Below are positions 8,204-16,199 of a stretch of DNA of 64,000 nt, one piece after another; the first letter of the stretch is position 1, and each line of letters begins with the position of its first letter. The position numbers were made by a program, and so were the translations under genes. The stretch is taken from the IMG/VR virus record IMGVR_UViG_3300032116_000057, positions 40,455 to 104,454 of that record; one strand, 5' to 3'. The notes beneath the pieces were generated by a model, which made no database searches, was not told the origin of the DNA, and saw nothing but the letters and a program-made list of their open reading frames with translations. The stretch comes from a virus.

Positions 8204-8463
8204 TATTTTTTCTTTTTCTTCTTTGACTCTGCCACGATTGATTCAAGTTGTTTTTCAATCTCTGGAAGAACAGCTTTGACAATACCAAATGCTGGGTCTT
8301 TTGGATTAAATGCACGTGCTGCTACGGGTACAACAGCTGCAAGTCCTGCGGCAATAATTCCTTTTGGATCTGTAATTTCTCCAGTTTGCCATACGGCTAA
8401 AGCTGCTGCAATAAAAGAGCGACCGTATGAGGCTAACATAGCCTGTAGTTGTTTCTTGTCCAT
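8203..8463 (-). CDS. Small membrane protein, holin candidate
   Basis: 86 residues: two hydrophobic stretches (about 14-25, FIAAALAVW, and 36-50, IIAAGLAAVVPVAARA), then NPKDPAFGIVK and a Lys-only tail. This layout (short, two TM segments, strongly basic C-terminus) is typical of phage holins, and similar SYxRSFxAAxLA proteins recur in actinophages. It is, however, on the opposite strand from the endolysin, so another membrane role is possible. A second holin candidate is at 12036-12446. Confidence 0.5.
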   Translation of the reverse strand: MDKKQLQAMLASYGRSFIAAALAVWQTGEITDPKGIIAAGLAAVVPVAARAFNPKDPAFGIVKAVLPEIEKQLESIVAESKKKKKK

Positions 8464-8527
8464 ATTTATCCTTTCTAGGGAGGGTCCTAGACTACCAATA
8501 GTGCCCTAAAAGGGGTGTAACGTCAGG

Positions 8528-8776
8528 CTAATCCCGGCCTTCTTTGAGGTGCTGATCTAATCTGCCCTTCATTTCAGCCACATCAGCCCGGATCTCGGAC
8601 AACAAGGGGAGGATCTCCAACTTAACTTTGTCAGAAAGACTTGATCCACCGTTAGGTTTTAATTCACTTAAGTATTCTTTAACAAGATATTGATTAAACT
8701 TTTTAATTCCAATTCCGAGTGATGAAAGAATTGCAATTAGTCCTGTAATTACTCCAACCCAATCAAGTACTGACAT
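8528..8776 (-). CDS. Single-TM membrane-anchored coiled-coil protein
   Basis: 82 residues. An N-terminal transmembrane helix (residues 5-23, GVITGLIAILSSLGIGI) is followed by an amphipathic heptad region (residues 48-80, LPLLSEIRADVAEMKGRLDQ). This resembles small phage membrane proteins placed near lysis genes. It is the first gene of the leftward unit, and the divergent 8777-8866 gap separates it from the rightward lysis module. Confidence 0.5.
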   Translation of the reverse strand: MSVLDWVGVITGLIAILSSLGIGIKKFNQYLVKEYLSELKPNGGSSLSDKVKLEILPLLSEIRADVAEMKGRLDQHLKEGRD

Positions 8777-8866
8777 TTAAACTCCCAAGCGATATTAAGT
8801 TGTAAGTGCAAACTATGATACATGTAACACAATCTGTCATGGTAAAGTACGCTTACAAGATAGGAG
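8777..8866. promoter_or_regulatory. Divergent intergenic region
   Basis: This is the only point where transcription diverges: leftward genes begin at 8776 and the rightward lysis/envelope unit begins just to the right. It must hold promoters for one or both directions. AT-rich -10-like hexamers such as TATGAT (about 8814-8819) are present, but I could not find a convincing -35 at the right distance, so no individual promoter is called. AGGAG at 8862-8866 is a ribosome-binding site for the rightward gene. Confidence 0.45.
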
Positions 8867-8956
8867 ATTACCGTAAATACACTGCGTATATTCGCAGCAC
8901 TAATTGGTCTCTATAAAAGAATAACATTTGCCCTAGGAGTAGGGTTTTTTTTCGTA

Positions 8957-11683
8957 TTGCTAACTATTTCTTCTGCCTACGCTGAAGGGGAAGGGTCAAC
9001 AACCACAGGAGAAACAACCCAACAGCCCACACAAAGTCCAGAACCATCTCCTAGTCCTTCCACAACGTCTTCGAGCGAAGCGACTCCAACTCCGACTCCA
9101 ACTCCAGAACCCTCGCCTGCAACTTCGGACCCTCAAACTTCCAGTACGACATATTCCACTGAGGCGCCTCCATCCCAGACGAGTGGGACTGCGTCAACTT
9201 CTGGTTCATCCGAGCCAAGTCCGACTCCTGCGCCTTCACCTTCGCCTGAGCCCAGCGCAACTCCTCTTCCAACATCAGAACCCGCTCCATCTTCTGAACC
9301 GAGTCCAACTCCAACACCGACTCCAGAGACTTCACCTTCCGTAACAACGGCTCCTTCGTCTGAACCCAGCCCACAACCCAGCCCGCAAGAAACGACAACA
9401 ACGGTAGCCACAACTCCAGAAACATCAACGGTTACCTCCGTTCAAAATAAAATTGAGAGCGCAACTGTAACATTAAACACGGCTGTTCAAGCCGCTAGTT
9501 CAGAACAACAATCTGCTGCCGCTACTCCGGTTGCAGAAGCTCAGACAGCTATTGCAGCCGCCGAATCTGCCACCGTAATAGCTGTAGCAGCGCAAACTGC
9601 CGTTGATTCTCAAACTGTTGTGGTGTCTACGGCAGCAAGTAACGTGTCTACTGCTCAAGAGCAATTGGCTACTCTTCAGGGTGCCCCAGAAAACACAAAA
9701 GTTTTTACAACAGATGGGTATGTAGCTCCGGTAGCTCCTGAAAGCCCTACGGTAACTACTACTACTCTTCCTATTATGTATGATGCTGCAACTAAGATTC
9801 AAACACCATTTGACATTAAAATGGGTGATACCGTCTATAACGGTCAAGGAACAGCTAGCCAGATCTATGTAACTTCTAAAGCAACTATTACCTTTGGTAC
9901 TGGCGACTTTAACTGGTGGGATTTTCCTAATGGTCCAAGCATCTCAGTGTTTGCAAGTGACTACCAGAATGCTGGTCCTGGGGCATCGACTGTAGTCACT
10001 ACTACAGAAACTACTCTGGAAGTTGATTGGACCCTCCATAAGTTTGCAGATCCAAATGGACCGTTAACAAATGTTAATTGGAAGATGACGGTAAACCCTG
10101 AAACTGGGGAATGGACAGGAATCGGTAAGATTTCTGGAAACACTACTGGCTTGTGGAATGGGCCTAGAACAGGAGTAAGAGAAGCTGTAGGAGAACCAGT
10201 TAAACCAATGACTGCCGTAACTTCTGAGACCATTGCTGCAGCTGAAATTGTTGTAACAACAGCTCAAACTACTTTATCAACTGAGCAAACAACCCTAACT
10301 ACACTAACTGAAACAGCTACTGCAACTATTGCTGCTGCGGATCAGTTGGCAACTGTTGCTGTTGAGAAGGTTGCGACTGCAGTAACTGCGCTCTCAGCAC
10401 CTGTAACTTCGCCAGAGACTCAACAGCCGTCTGTGTCGCCAAGCGAACCGACTCCTGAACCTGCTCCCTCTCCAACTCCTCCTGCTCAAGAATCTTCTCA
10501 ATCAACAAATCCTCAGAGCCCTCAGCCATCCACTCCTCAACAATCTGACGCGCCTTCGCAATCTCAAGATTCCACAACAACTCAAACTGATGCTGGTCCA
10601 TCTACTTCTCCTTCTGACACTGGCAATTCTGGCACTGACACGGCTCCAGAACCTCAACCCGAGACTCAACCTCAACCAACTTCTCCTGAGCCTCAGCCTG
10701 AGCCAACCTCTCCATCAGAACCTGAGTCTGAGGATCCTCCAGTAACTCCTGAATCGCCGTCTGAACCTCAGGACGAACCTGTAGAACCAGAGCCAACTCC
10801 TCAAGAGCCTGAACAAGAACCTTCTGAAGAGGAAACACAAAATCCGGAAGAGGTTGATCCGGTTGATACTCCAGATGACAATCCTTCAGACACTCCAGAC
10901 GATTCAGAGAATCCTCAAGAAGATTCTGAAGCTTCCAATGATCAGTCCACAGAAACGGATTCATCTACTGAGTCGCCCACAGAAGAACAATCAGAGCCCA
11001 CAGAATCCCCAACAGATACGGAAGATACTTCATCGGAATCCGAAGAAACTTCGGAGCCTCCATTGGAAGATGGCGCAGCTGAGGAAGAAGAATCACAACA
11101 GCAGTCACAAGAGCAAGAGCAAGAAAATCAGTCCACAGAATCATCCTCTAATACTACACCTTCTGTAGAAGAAGCTGTCACAGAGGCGCTAGCAGATGGA
11201 AAACTAACGGAAGCTGAGAAAGAGGTTGTTGCTGAAGCTTTAATTGAGGCTGCTAATGGCGGTCCAGTATCTGCTGAAGCCATAAAAGAAGCAGGTATTG
11301 AATATAAAGATCTTCCTGCCGAGACTCCAGTTGAGGTTAGGAAGGATGAAAACGGTAACGAAGTTATAATTACAGCAGACGTTGCTGCGGCTCTCGTTTT
11401 ATTAGAGAACCCATCTGAATTAGTTGGCGCAATATTTAGCGACCCCGGGGAAGCACTACAAGCACTTGGAAGTATCGGTGCTGATATGTCCCCTGAAGAA
11501 AGAGAAGAAGCAGAAAAAATGGTAGTTGCTGCCGTCATTGCAGGCAATGCTGCAATCAATGCTGTAGCAGTTGCTGGCGCTGCTGGAGGAACCACCACCG
11601 GTGGTAGCTCTAGTGGTGGAGGAAGTTCTGGAGGCGGAGGAGCCTCTGGAGAATCAAAAGGATATAGGAGACGCAAACCTTGA
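8957..11683 (+). CDS. Giant exported P/E/S/T-rich protein
   Basis: The earliest canonical start is TTG at 8957 (908 aa), but the frame is open back to 8864 and codes for a basic, then hydrophobic segment ending SSAYA-EG, a convincing signal peptide with an AxA site. AGGAG at 8862-8866 points to initiation near 8873, where the codon is GTA rather than GTG. After the signal come a Ser/Pro/Thr/Glu low-complexity region, an Ala/Thr helical stretch, a compact Trp-rich domain (about residues 270-390, containing GDFNWWDFPNG), a second helical stretch, a long acidic P/E/S/T region, a helical domain (about 730-880) and a Gly/Ser linker with a cationic end. There is no LPxTG sortase motif. It leads the unit that ends with the endolysin, so an envelope role is inferred. 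Confidence 0.7.
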   Translation: MLTISSAYAEGEGSTTTGETTQQPTQSPEPSPSPSTTSSSEATPTPTPTPEPSPATSDPQTSSTTYSTEAPPSQTSGTASTSGSSEPSPTPAPSPSPEPSATPLPTSEPAPSSEPSPTPTPTPETSPSVTTAPSSEPSPQPSPQETTTTVATTPETSTVTSVQNKIESATVTLNTAVQAASSEQQSAAATPVAEAQTAIAAAESATVIAVAAQTAVDSQTVVVSTAASNVSTAQEQLATLQGAPENTKVFTTDGYVAPVAPESPTVTTTTLPIMYDAATKIQTPFDIKMGDTVYNGQGTASQIYVTSKATITFGTGDFNWWDFPNGPSISVFASDYQNAGPGASTVVTTTETTLEVDWTLHKFADPNGPLTNVNWKMTVNPETGEWTGIGKISGNTTGLWNGPRTGVREAVGEPVKPMTAVTSETIAAAEIVVTTAQTTLSTEQTTLTTLTETATATIAAADQLATVAVEKVATAVTALSAPVTSPETQQPSVSPSEPTPEPAPSPTPPAQESSQSTNPQSPQPSTPQQSDAPSQSQDSTTTQTDAGPSTSPSDTGNSGTDTAPEPQPETQPQPTSPEPQPEPTSPSEPESEDPPVTPESPSEPQDEPVEPEPTPQEPEQEPSEEETQNPEEVDPVDTPDDNPSDTPDDSENPQEDSEASNDQSTETDSSTESPTEEQSEPTESPTDTEDTSSESEETSEPPLEDGAAEEEESQQQSQEQEQENQSTESSSNTTPSVEEAVTEALADGKLTEAEKEVVAEALIEAANGGPVSAEAIKEAGIEYKDLPAETPVEVRKDENGNEVIITADVAAALVLLENPSELVGAIFSDPGEALQALGSIGADMSPEEREEAEKMVVAAVIAGNAAINAVAVAGAAGGTTTGGSSSGGGSSGGGGASGESKGYRRRKP

Positions 11684-11850
11684 AGCTACTTAGAGACATG
11701 ATAGATCAGCTTTGGACACTATTAGGCATGTTTATTGCCTGGGTTGTCCTAGACGGTAGTGCTAAGACTGTTGTAGGCTACGCAATAGTAGGCACCTTGC
11801 TGGCGTGGGCAATCACATACCCCTTGAGGAACCCAAAGGATGAAGAATAA
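11680..11850 (+). CDS. 56-aa two-TM membrane protein
   Basis: A short gene found by hand: TTG at 11680, 9 bases after AGGAG (11666-11670), stop TAA at 11848-11850. It overlaps the stop of the large exported protein by 4 bases and the start of the lipoprotein by 11. The product has two hydrophobic helices (LLGMFIAWVVL and TVVGYAIVGTLLAWAI) joined by DGSAKT and a charged tail NPKDEE. An ATG at 11698 is an alternative start. Its position suggests a holin, antiholin or other membrane helper in lysis. Confidence 0.6.
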   Translation: MKLLRDMIDQLWTLLGMFIAWVVLDGSAKTVVGYAIVGTLLAWAITYPLRNPKDEE

Positions 11851-12043
11851 GAGTAAGCTATTCCTTGCAGGAATGTCCCTGGTCTTTTTAACAGGCTGCG
11901 GATATGATGGACATTTTAGATATCCGTGTCAAGATCCAGCAAACTGGGAAGCAGCAGAATGCAAGCCACCAATTTGCACAGCTAGTGGAACTTGTCCAGA
12001 AGACTTAGGCAAACCAGAACAAGAAGGAACACAAAATGGCTAA
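11840..12043 (+). CDS. Small lipoprotein
   Basis: 67 residues with a lipoprotein signal peptide: basic MKNKSK, a hydrophobic core and lipobox LTGC (Cys20). The mature part has four more Cys (YPCQDP, ECKPP, PICTAS, TCPEDL) in a short conserved-looking module that I associate with lipoproteins of marine and freshwater myophages. It should be lipidated and face outward. It sits between the small TM protein and the holin candidate, so it may act in lysis or superinfection exclusion; the choice cannot be made from sequence. Confidence 0.65.
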   Translation: MKNKSKLFLAGMSLVFLTGCGYDGHFRYPCQDPANWEAAECKPPICTASGTCPEDLGKPEQEGTQNG

Positions 12044-12446
12044 AGAAAGACTTACCCCCCAAGAACTAGATGCTCGCCTTAAGTTTATTTTAGGCATAAC
12101 ACTAGGCTCTATTTTATTTTTTACCGCTATAGGTATTCTCTATGGCCTTTTATTTGTTACTCAACCTATTGGGGCTCAGTCTGAAAATGACAAGATGTTC
12201 TTTAACGTTCTTGGAAGCGTAGCAACATTTATCACCGGAACCCTTGCTGGCCTTCTTATCGGTCAATCAGGCGCTAAAGATATTATGGCAGCACAGCTTG
12301 CTAATAAAGAGATGGATGCTAAGAACACTCAAGCCGACAAGAAGCTTGAAGCGGAGATTGATGATGCTAAAGCCCGTAGATTGGCAAAACCAGACGGCGC
12401 TATGCCAGAACCACAACCAGTAGATGAGGAATGGGATAAAGACTAA
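12036..12446 (+). CDS. Two-TM membrane protein, holin candidate
   Basis: 136 residues. TM1 about residues 18-42 (FILGITLGSILFFTAIGILY), TM2 about 60-80 (VLGSVATFITGTLAGLLIG), then a long charged coiled-coil tail (residues 85-136). It overlaps the lipoprotein by 8 bases and its TAA overlaps the ATG of the endolysin, which is the usual arrangement of holin and endolysin. It is longer than most holins, and the cytoplasmic tail is unusual. Holin is the best guess. Confidence 0.55.
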   Translation: MAKERLTPQELDARLKFILGITLGSILFFTAIGILYGLLFVTQPIGAQSENDKMFFNVLGSVATFITGTLAGLLIGQSGAKDIMAAQLANKEMDAKNTQADKKLEAEIDDAKARRLAKPDGAMPEPQPVDEEWDKD

Positions 12447-13018
12447 TGGCTGAAATGGGAACAGCAGCAAAGCTCATTGAAGTAGCTACTGCGGAGATTG
12501 GAACCGTAGAAGGTCCTAAAGATAACGAAACTAAGTATGGTGCTTTTACCAAGGCTAACTTTCAGCCATGGTGTGGCTCATTCGTTATGTGGTGCGCTGA
12601 TCAAGCTGGAGTAAAAGTACCTAATACTGTTTACACTCCAGGTGGAGCACAAGCATTTAAGAAGAAGAACTCTTGGATTGATGGAGACCTAGCTGATCCA
12701 GAACCAGGCGATATTGCGTATTTTGATTTCCCATCCGATGGAGTAGACCGTATTTCGCACGTCGGCATTGTTGTTAAGGACAATGAAGACGGCACCGTAT
12801 GGTGCATAGAAGGAAATACCTCTGGAGATTCCAAAGGTAGTCAACGTAACGGAGGAGAGGTCTGCAAAAAACTACGTGCATACAAGAAAAATAAAAAGAA
12901 TGTACAAATCTCTATCGTTGGATTTGGTCGCCCAAAGTTTAAAGGGGCAGCTAAATCATCTCCGTCTCCAGCTGCTGAAACTCAGGAGACATGCCATTGT
13001 TGTGGTAAACCTAAATAA
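12446..13018 (+). CDS. CHAP-domain endolysin
   Basis: 190 residues. A CHAP (Cys, His-dependent amidohydrolase/peptidase) domain fills residues 1-160: catalytic Cys in FQPWCGSFVMWC (C43), His in ISHVGIVV (H105) and an acidic/Asn partner in IEGNTS (E122/N124). It would cut peptidoglycan cross-links or the stem amide at the end of infection. The C-terminus carries a Pro/Ser linker and ETCHCCGKPK, a small Cys/His cluster that may bind zinc or wall. There is no signal peptide, so export relies on a holin. It is the last gene before the terminator at 13042. Confidence 0.85.
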   Translation: MAEMGTAAKLIEVATAEIGTVEGPKDNETKYGAFTKANFQPWCGSFVMWCADQAGVKVPNTVYTPGGAQAFKKKNSWIDGDLADPEPGDIAYFDFPSDGVDRISHVGIVVKDNEDGTVWCIEGNTSGDSKGSQRNGGEVCKKLRAYKKNKKNVQISIVGFGRPKFKGAAKSSPSPAAETQETCHCCGKPK

Positions 13019-13041
13019 TTAGGATGTGATCCTTATCTAGG

Positions 13042-13065
13042 ACGGGGAGCCGAAAGGCTCCCCGT
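13042..13065 (+). terminator. Intrinsic terminator after endolysin
   Basis: A perfect 10-bp stem ACGGGGAGCC / GGCTCCCCGT with a GAAA tetraloop, followed on the plus strand by TCTTATTT. It lies between convergent genes (endolysin ending 13018, metallophosphoesterase ending 13072). It terminates the rightward unit; the opposite side lacks a U tract. Confidence 0.85.
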
Positions 13066-13071
13066 TCTTAT

Positions 13072-14232
13072 TTATAAGACTACTAGCTCCCTGCGTGGAT
13101 CTATACCATCCCCTACGACTAAAGAAACAAGACCTGGGGCGCTTTCAAGACCGGACTTATTTCTAAACCAAGCGGAGCCATTATCCATTGCAGGGTTCTG
13201 TATAAATAACCTAGGGCCTACGCTTTGAACATGGTAGTGATGAAAGTGACCAACATTTAGAATGTCAGCTTGAGCGACGGAGCAACGTCCCATAGCTTGT
13301 CCCATCCACCACTTAATAAGATCCCTAGCTTGATGGCCATGAGCCATGCCATATAGGGTTCCACTTAAATCTACTGCAATAGTTGAATCGTCTGCAGCAG
13401 GATACCTAAACTCAACTCGATCACGAAGGAAATCATTTTCTTTACAGATATCTTCTACTGAAGCAACAATATCAATCTGCCAAGAATCTTCCGGCCTACC
13501 TACAAGAAACCTTTGTACCTCATCATGATTACCAGGAACTACAGGAATAATAATTTTAGATGTTAGTTGAGACATGGCTTTAATCTGTGAAATAAGCATG
13601 CGTCGTCCTACACGAACTTGTTCTGATACTCCTATATCATGACGTCCCATGACTTTACCTTTTTGGCTAGTCATGCCTTCGATGCAATCGCCTAACTGTG
13701 GTAATGCGATCTGACCAATAGAATATTTTTTAGTTAGTTCTTGATGGCGTTCTACTGATGCATCAAAACCTTTTAACACTCTATCAATAATAGCTGGGGT
13801 ATCGTCTTTACCGTATTGTGTGTCGCCAATGCTATATACGGCTGTTAAATCTCCAGTTGTATCTACAGACTTGTTTGGTGTCCACTTGCTTATACCCTCC
13901 AACAACTGCTCTAAGTCATAATCTTTTTTAACCGAATCAGTAACTGGAACTACGTTAACTCTAAACGACTCTAACCAATCACCGTTGTATGTTTGCCAAC
14001 GAGATCTACGATGGGATACGACTGCCCACTCTTCTGGGTTTAGATTTGCTTCACGCAGAATATCTTCTGCACCTGGCGTATTACCATCTGGTCTAGGTGT
14101 TGAAACAACAAATCCACCATCAGTGCCAATCTCTGATCTAGGACGCCAAGCATCCGGAATACTTTTATTTAACTTATCTGATCCTTGATTACCGGCTTGA
14201 ATTATTGCATCGTAATCATCTGCTAAGGACAT
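13072..14232 (-). CDS. Metallophosphoesterase (SbcD/Mre11-like)
   Basis: 386 residues from ATG 14232, chosen because GGAG sits 7 bases upstream; an ATG two codons earlier is too close to it. The calcineurin-like motifs occur in order in the C-terminal two thirds: SIGDTQYG, LGDCIEG, VPGNHDE, MAHGHQ and VGHFHHYH, giving the two-metal site. Residues 50-110 contain a helical N-terminal part common in phage versions. It may be a nuclease like SbcD/Mre11 or a DNA 3' phosphatase; no SbcC partner is visible in the window. The gene overlaps the upstream 77-aa gene by 10 bases. Confidence 0.8.
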   Translation of the reverse strand: MSLADDYDAIIQAGNQGSDKLNKSIPDAWRPRSEIGTDGGFVVSTPRPDGNTPGAEDILREANLNPEEWAVVSHRRSRWQTYNGDWLESFRVNVVPVTDSVKKDYDLEQLLEGISKWTPNKSVDTTGDLTAVYSIGDTQYGKDDTPAIIDRVLKGFDASVERHQELTKKYSIGQIALPQLGDCIEGMTSQKGKVMGRHDIGVSEQVRVGRRMLISQIKAMSQLTSKIIIPVVPGNHDEVQRFLVGRPEDSWQIDIVASVEDICKENDFLRDRVEFRYPAADDSTIAVDLSGTLYGMAHGHQARDLIKWWMGQAMGRCSVAQADILNVGHFHHYHVQSVGPRLFIQNPAMDNGSAWFRNKSGLESAPGLVSLVVGDGIDPRRELVVL

Positions 14233-14456
14233 CCGCATGCTCCATTTCTATGGGTGAGCAGGGATGACAAACCAAATGTTGCTCCTGCTTTTTGGTATAA
14301 ACGAAAAAGACTTCTCGTTGAGAAGTCTGCGTCATTAATCGAAGTATCAAATGCAGCTCTATCATTTTCTGCAAGAGAAGCTGCCCATTGTCCTACAACA
14401 CAATAGTTGAGGATCTTGTTATTTTCTTTAGCCTCTTCGTAGAGGTTTTGTAACAT
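14223..14456 (-). CDS. Small hypothetical protein, 77 aa
   Basis: A compact helical protein with a conserved-looking core (CVVGQWAASLAENDR, then DFSTRSLFRLYQKAG) and a C-terminal HRNGACGCP tail. I believe similar proteins occur in many actinophages, with no known role. The HRNG...CGC end could be a metal or nucleic-acid contact. Coupled to the metallophosphoesterase by a 10-base overlap. Confidence 0.55.
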   Translation of the reverse strand: MLQNLYEEAKENNKILNYCVVGQWAASLAENDRAAFDTSINDADFSTRSLFRLYQKAGATFGLSSLLTHRNGACGCP

Positions 14457-14484
14457 GTGTTTGCTCCGTATGTTGGTCCGTATT

Positions 14485-14510
14485 GCCTAGCCCCAATTCT
14501 GAGGCTAGGC
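14485..14510 (-). other. Intergenic hairpin
   Basis: An 8-bp perfect stem (GCCTAGCC / GGCTAGGC) with a 10-base loop, lying between two leftward genes. On the minus strand it is followed by AATACGG, not a U tract, so it may be a processing or mRNA-stability structure or a weak terminator. Confidence 0.45.
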
Positions 14511-14525
14511 ATATACTACACGAAA

Positions 14526-14876
14526 TTAGTACGAAGCGGAAGTTCCGCCGTCAAAGTTAATTCGAGTACGCTTTGTAGCTGTACGAATAATGACGCCGTT
14601 ACGTTGGGTCTCACCTGAAGCTGGGTCTACCTGCTTTGTATATCTAGCGGTAGTAGGTGAATAAGCTGCGCCATTTCGCTCAGCTGCTGAAGGCAACGCG
14701 TTCTTACGATTTGCTTTAGTACCGTAAGCGCTTGGGTCTCCAGACTGTGCACCCTGCTTCTTAACTAACTTACCAGCTTTTGGTGTAGCCGTAGAAAACT
14801 TAGTGCCTTCACGTCCCATAGGGGTGCGGCCTTGCTTTGCCATTCCGGCTAAAGCTTCTGATGTTGCATCTGCCAT
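14526..14876 (-). CDS. Basic, disordered hypothetical protein, 116 aa
   Basis: Rich in Ala, Thr, Lys, Arg and Gly with few hydrophobic residues, so mostly disordered. Segments such as TATPKAGKLVKKQG and IIRTATKRTRINF suggest nucleic-acid or capsid contacts. The start ATG 14876 has TTAGGATT upstream. No family recognised. Confidence 0.5.
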   Translation of the reverse strand: MADATSEALAGMAKQGRTPMGREGTKFSTATPKAGKLVKKQGAQSGDPSAYGTKANRKNALPSAAERNGAAYSPTTARYTKQVDPASGETQRNGVIIRTATKRTRINFDGGTSASY

Positions 14877-14919
14877 TTTAATCCTAACCCTTGTTAGATC
14901 TCTTAATGATAAGAATACC

Positions 14920-15198
14920 CTAAGAGACTTGTATAGTAAAGACTATCGCAGAGATTTGTCCATCTCTTGAATCTACCGTAGTAAATCCAGGTCTGCAAGT
15001 AAGATCAAGCCCTCTTGGGGCAACATATCCACGAGCTATTGCAATAGCTTTGACAGCCTGGTTGACAGCGGATGCGCCTACGGCTCTTAATTTAACTTGA
15101 GGAGCCTCATAGAGAGCGTGGGCGATAGCCGAACCAACCGACTGTGCATTAGATCCAGCGCTTACACGCAGGAATTTATCTTCAGTTTCTTCTGCCAC
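14920..15198 (-). CDS. spoVS: SpoVS-like (Alba-fold) protein
   Basis: 92 residues matching stage V sporulation protein S along its full length: LRVSAGSNAQSVGSAIA, then AVGASAVNQAVKAIAIARGYVAP and a final beta hairpin with ISAIVFTIQ. The A-x-A-x-x-Q-A-V-K-A-x-A-x-A-R block is the family hallmark. SpoVS adopts an Alba-like fold and is thought to bind nucleic acid; in Bacillus it affects sporulation and septation. Here the start is GTG 15198 with AAGGA upstream. It is close to recombination genes (resolvase-like nuclease at 15258). A role in host-cycle control or DNA/RNA binding is inference. Confidence 0.85.
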   Translation of the reverse strand: MAEETEDKFLRVSAGSNAQSVGSAIAHALYEAPQVKLRAVGASAVNQAVKAIAIARGYVAPRGLDLTCRPGFTTVDSRDGQISAIVFTIQVS

Positions 15199-15257
15199 GT
15201 TTAGTAGTCCTTCGGTTTCGAATAGTGGAAGCCCTCCGAAGGTAAACGGTACGATAT

Positions 15258-15608
15258 TTATGGGGTTAAGTCAGCGTATCCTGCCGCCTTTAATAGCTTA
15301 ATTAGGTCGTCTAACCTAAGAACTGCTGGCCAGTCTCCCACGGTAGCTGGTCCCTGGCCATTCAGTCGGAGGACGGCTACAGGCAACAGGTCGTCCGCAC
15401 TTCTTTCCTTTAGCTGCTTTATAGCTGCACTTGGATTAAAATCTTTGCGAGCTTTTACTTCCCAATCTATGCCGATAGTTCCTGTAACGTCAGTACCTGA
15501 TCTACCCGCACCAGTAGACTTTGCATAAGGCCAGCCTTCAGACACTAACTTGTTGGCAAGAATGTCCTGGGATTTGTACCCGCGATGCTTTCTAGATTGC
15601 GATGGCAT
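15258..15608 (-). CDS. PD-(D/E)XK nuclease, Holliday-junction-resolvase-like
   Basis: 116 residues. It starts with a basic RKHRGYKSQDILANKL helix holding the first Glu/Asp-type site, followed by KSTGAGRSGTDVTGTIGIDWEVKARK, where the Asp of GTD and the E-x-K of WEVKARK form the PD-(D/E)XK core as in archaeal Hjc. It probably cuts branched DNA arising in recombination-dependent replication. The start ATG overlaps the upstream dNMP kinase by 17 bases. A second nuclease of similar fold is at 17876-18193. Confidence 0.7.
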   Translation of the reverse strand: MPSQSRKHRGYKSQDILANKLVSEGWPYAKSTGAGRSGTDVTGTIGIDWEVKARKDFNPSAAIKQLKERSADDLLPVAVLRLNGQGPATVGDWPAVLRLDDLIKLLKAAGYADLTP

Positions 15609-16191
15609 CGTTCATCCTAATTTTAATTAGGAGTTCTAAGTCTTCTAAAGTTCCCCCATTGACAATGGTATGGTCTGGAGTAAATCCGTCCAACTCAGTC
15701 TCTGATATGTGAGAATTTACTGCTTCTACTCCAGGGCGTACAACTCTCCAGAGCTGCCCCTCAAACCGCTCAATATAATTTGCTTCGTTGGTAAAACGAA
15801 CATCAGTAACAACGATTCTTTCTGATGGGTGCATGTCAGATAAGGCGGCTTGAATCCAAAAGTCTTCATTAAAAACTTTACGGGCAGATACTCCCAAGTC
15901 TTGTAATAAACGCCTTACTTGATTCTCCTGCTTAGCTTTATCCCAACCAACAAGATCTACTAAGTCTTTTAGATAACCTGTTGGGCTGCAAGCAACCAGG
16001 GGATTTACGTCGTACAAAAACTCTCTGATCTTATCTGCAAAAGCGACACGTCTATATCCATACTTCTCTACAAGAATGTTTGCTACAGTATCTTTACCCG
16101 ACTGAGCATAACCTGTTAGTCCAATTAACTTATAGGATCTTCTAATACCAAGCTCTTCATCAGTAAATAAAGCCATTTGTTCCCAAGTCAT
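15592..16191 (-). CDS. Deoxynucleoside monophosphate kinase
   Basis: 199 residues with a P-loop GYAQSGKDT (27-35) and the overall pattern of T4 gene 1-type dNMP kinases, including an Arg-rich lid (QENQVRRLLQDLG) and the VVTDVRFTNEA strand typical of this family. It phosphorylates dNMPs to dNDPs for phage DNA synthesis. The ATG has GGAGGACAC directly upstream. It lies with other replication genes and overlaps the resolvase-like gene by 17 bases. Confidence 0.8.
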   Translation of the reverse strand: MTWEQMALFTDEELGIRRSYKLIGLTGYAQSGKDTVANILVEKYGYRRVAFADKIREFLYDVNPLVACSPTGYLKDLVDLVGWDKAKQENQVRRLLQDLGVSARKVFNEDFWIQAALSDMHPSERIVVTDVRFTNEANYIERFEGQLWRVVRPGVEAVNSHISETELDGFTPDHTIVNGGTLEDLELLIKIRMNDAIAI

Positions 16192-16199
16192 GTGTCCTC

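Noticed and set aside
8800-8860. Individual -35/-10 promoters in the divergent gap
   Set aside because: TTGTAA and TATGAT are present, but spacing is only 8 bases; no pair fits well enough to be called.
9051-9428. Minus-strand frames opposite the exported P/E/S/T-rich protein (also near 10326-10964 and 11128-11676)
   Set aside because: They mirror low-complexity repeats of the plus-strand gene; long shadow frames are expected there and no ribosome-binding sites or coherent domains are seen.
11840-12043. Lipoprotein considered as an outer-membrane spanin
   Set aside because: The WhiB genes indicate an actinobacterial host without a proteobacterial outer membrane, and no inner-membrane spanin partner overlaps it.
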